Shown here piece after piece: positions 5,711-6,295 of a stretch of 6,295 nt of DNA. A program made the position numbers and the translations under genes. A model generated the notes under the pieces. That model did no database searches, was not told the origin of the DNA, and saw only the letters and a list, made by a program, of their open reading frames with translations. Positions within the stretch are counted from its first letter, which is position 1, and each line of letters opens with the position of its first letter. This DNA comes from Clostridia bacterium (GTDB lineage Bacteria > Bacillota_A > Clostridia > Christensenellales > UBA1242): positions 1-6,295 of the forward strand of contig JAQVQJ010000079.1 in NCBI GenBank assembly GCA_028701635.1. The letters run 5' to 3'.

Positions 5711-5997
5711 TATTTCATATCCTTTAAACTCTTAACAATGGGATTTTTAAACAACTCATTAAAATCTTCCAAACAGTCAATGGCATCAGTGATTTTTAAT
5801 AAAGAAGATAAGGAAATATCACCAGTAGATTCAAATCTTCTAATTGAAGCATAGCTAACACCAGACCTTTTTGAAAGTTCTTGCTGTGTTAAACCAAACT
5901 CAACTCTTCTTTTCTTAAATCTGCTAACCAAATCATCTCGTATGGATTGTTTTGTTGTGACACTTACAAAGTCACCAATATCAAATTTCTTTTTCAT
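5710..5997 (-). CDS. hipB: HipB-like XRE-family antitoxin and operon repressor
   Basis: A 95-residue protein with one helix-turn-helix of the XRE/Cro type at about residues 24-75. The turn reads LTQQELSKRSGVSYASIRRFESTG (36-59), and flanking tails are short. It precedes hipA with a one-base overlap, the standard order for hipBA, where the antitoxin neutralises the kinase and represses the operon. The ATG at 5997 is the only sensible start. The predicted promoter places +1 at 5999, leaving a two-base leader, and no Shine-Dalgarno precedes the ATG. The longer N-terminal tail (1-22) and C-terminal tail (76-95) may contact HipA; this is inferred. Confidence 0.9.
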   Translation of the reverse strand: MKKKFDIGDFVSVTTKQSIRDDLVSRFKKRRVEFGLTQQELSKRSGVSYASIRRFESTGDISLSSLLKITDAIDCLEDFNELFKNPIVKSLKDMK

Positions 5998-5998
5998 A

Positions 5999-6054
5999 TG
6001 CTAATATATTAGCACTTTTATATTGCTTTGTCAATAAATTGCCAACATATTAGC
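5999..6054 (-). promoter_or_regulatory. hipBA promoter with two palindromic operators
   Basis: On the minus strand TTGACA (6034-6029), a 17-base spacer and TAATAT (6011-6006) predict +1 at 5999, two bases before the hipB ATG. A perfect 14-bp palindrome, GCTAATATATTAGC (6000-6013), covers the -10 box and transcript start. A second copy with 12 of 14 matches, GCCAACATATTAGC (6041-6054), lies just upstream of the -35 box. Centres are 41 bp apart, close to four helical turns, so dimers would bind the same face. This fits autorepression by the HipB-HipA complex. Confidence 0.75.
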
Positions 6055-6169
6055 AATTTATTTTTTTAGGTTTAAAATAAAGATTTTCTTATTTTTTGTG
6101 TAAAAGGTGCATGTGCCTCATTTTAACTGCTTTAGTTCTTTTTTCTTTTTGAAAGAAAGTATAAATGAC

Positions 6170-6223
6170 TTGCTTTTTTCGAACATAAACTATATAATAA
6201 CTACATATTAAACAAGGAAGGAG
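6170..6223 (+). promoter_or_regulatory. Promoter and ribosome binding site of the divergent XRE gene
   Basis: TTGCTT (6170-6175), a 17-base spacer and TATAAT (6193-6198) make a sigma-A promoter with +1 near 6205. The ribosome binding site AAGGAAGGAG (6214-6223) ends eight bases before the ATG at 6232. This transcript therefore has a normal leader, in contrast to hipB. The hipBA palindromes at 6000-6054 are more than 100 bp upstream of this promoter. The rest of the 234-bp gap holds only an AT-rich stem (TTTCTTT-TTG-AAAGAAA, 6142-6158) of doubtful meaning. Confidence 0.7.
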
Positions 6224-6231
6224 TTTAGATA

Positions 6232-6295
6232 ATGATATTTGGAGAAAGGTTAAAAATTGCACGAAAGAAAAAGTTCTTGAGTCAGGTTGCAATGG
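6232..6295 (+). CDS. XRE-family transcriptional regulator, N-terminus only
   Basis: Only the first 21 codons are in the window. They begin MIFGERLKIARKKK and continue FLSQVAM, the first helix and start of the second helix of an XRE/Cro-type helix-turn-helix (pattern GERLKxARxxxxLSQxxxA). The strong ribosome binding site and promoter support the start. It diverges from hipBA and may be a phage- or ICE-type repressor of the putative element, but the rest of the protein, including any second domain, is not visible. Confidence 0.75.
   Translation, partial: MIFGERLKIARKKKFLSQVAM

Noticed and set aside
6142..6158. TTTCTTT-TTG-AAAGAAA stem as terminator
   Set aside because: A/T-only character apart from one G-C pair and no T-run following on either strand.
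6089..6292. Minus-strand open frame of 67 codons in the hipB/XRE gap
   Set aside because: Overlaps the XRE promoter, ribosome binding site and first codons; no promoter of its own or recognisable product.

Overview
The window reads as AT-rich Bacillota (Firmicutes) DNA, probably from an uncultured Clostridia-type gut or anaerobe lineage. Evidence: strong A/T bias, sigma-A-type promoters (TTGACA/TATAAT), a SigH-like sigma factor, and a HipA family typical of low-GC bacteria. The standard bacterial code fits (Trp is TGG; no gene needs TGA as sense). This placement is inference; no rRNA or marker gene is present.

Left part (1-3477), chromosome-like. The window opens inside a CPBP-type intramembrane protease gene. 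It converges, with only one base between stop codons, on a SigH-like sigma-70 factor on the minus strand. The 84-bp gap upstream of the sigma gene holds two back-to-back sigma-A promoters, one for the sigma gene and one for a HAD-family phosphatase. Both predicted transcription starts fall on the first base of the start codon, so both mRNAs look leaderless. Next comes an exported protein of unknown function with an acidic linker, with its own promoter and ribosome binding site.

Middle part (3478-4618), a junction. A 5'-truncated DUF4238-like pseudogene ends ten bases before a tRNA-Ile-derived block. The 3' half of a minus-strand tRNA-Ile(GAU), from anticodon loop to CCA, lies at 4335-4379 and is followed by a good intrinsic terminator. 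A second, interrupted copy lies at 4107-4180. Between them is a GC-rich tract that can fold almost completely: an outer 9-bp stem enclosing five hairpins. To the right, 4380-4618 carries short direct, inverted and 10-bp tandem repeats, as seen around integrase attachment sites.

Right part (4619-6295), probably the end of an integrated element. A hipB-hipA toxin-antitoxin operon on the minus strand has two palindromic operators over its promoter and is also nearly leaderless. Divergent from it, a second XRE-type regulator begins and runs off the window.

Working model (inference): an element inserted at the anticodon loop of tRNA-Ile. The rebuilt intact tRNA and the integrase would then lie beyond the right edge, the old tRNA tail with its terminator remains at 4301-4379, and the second tail copy plus the truncated DUF4238 gene are scars of an older event.
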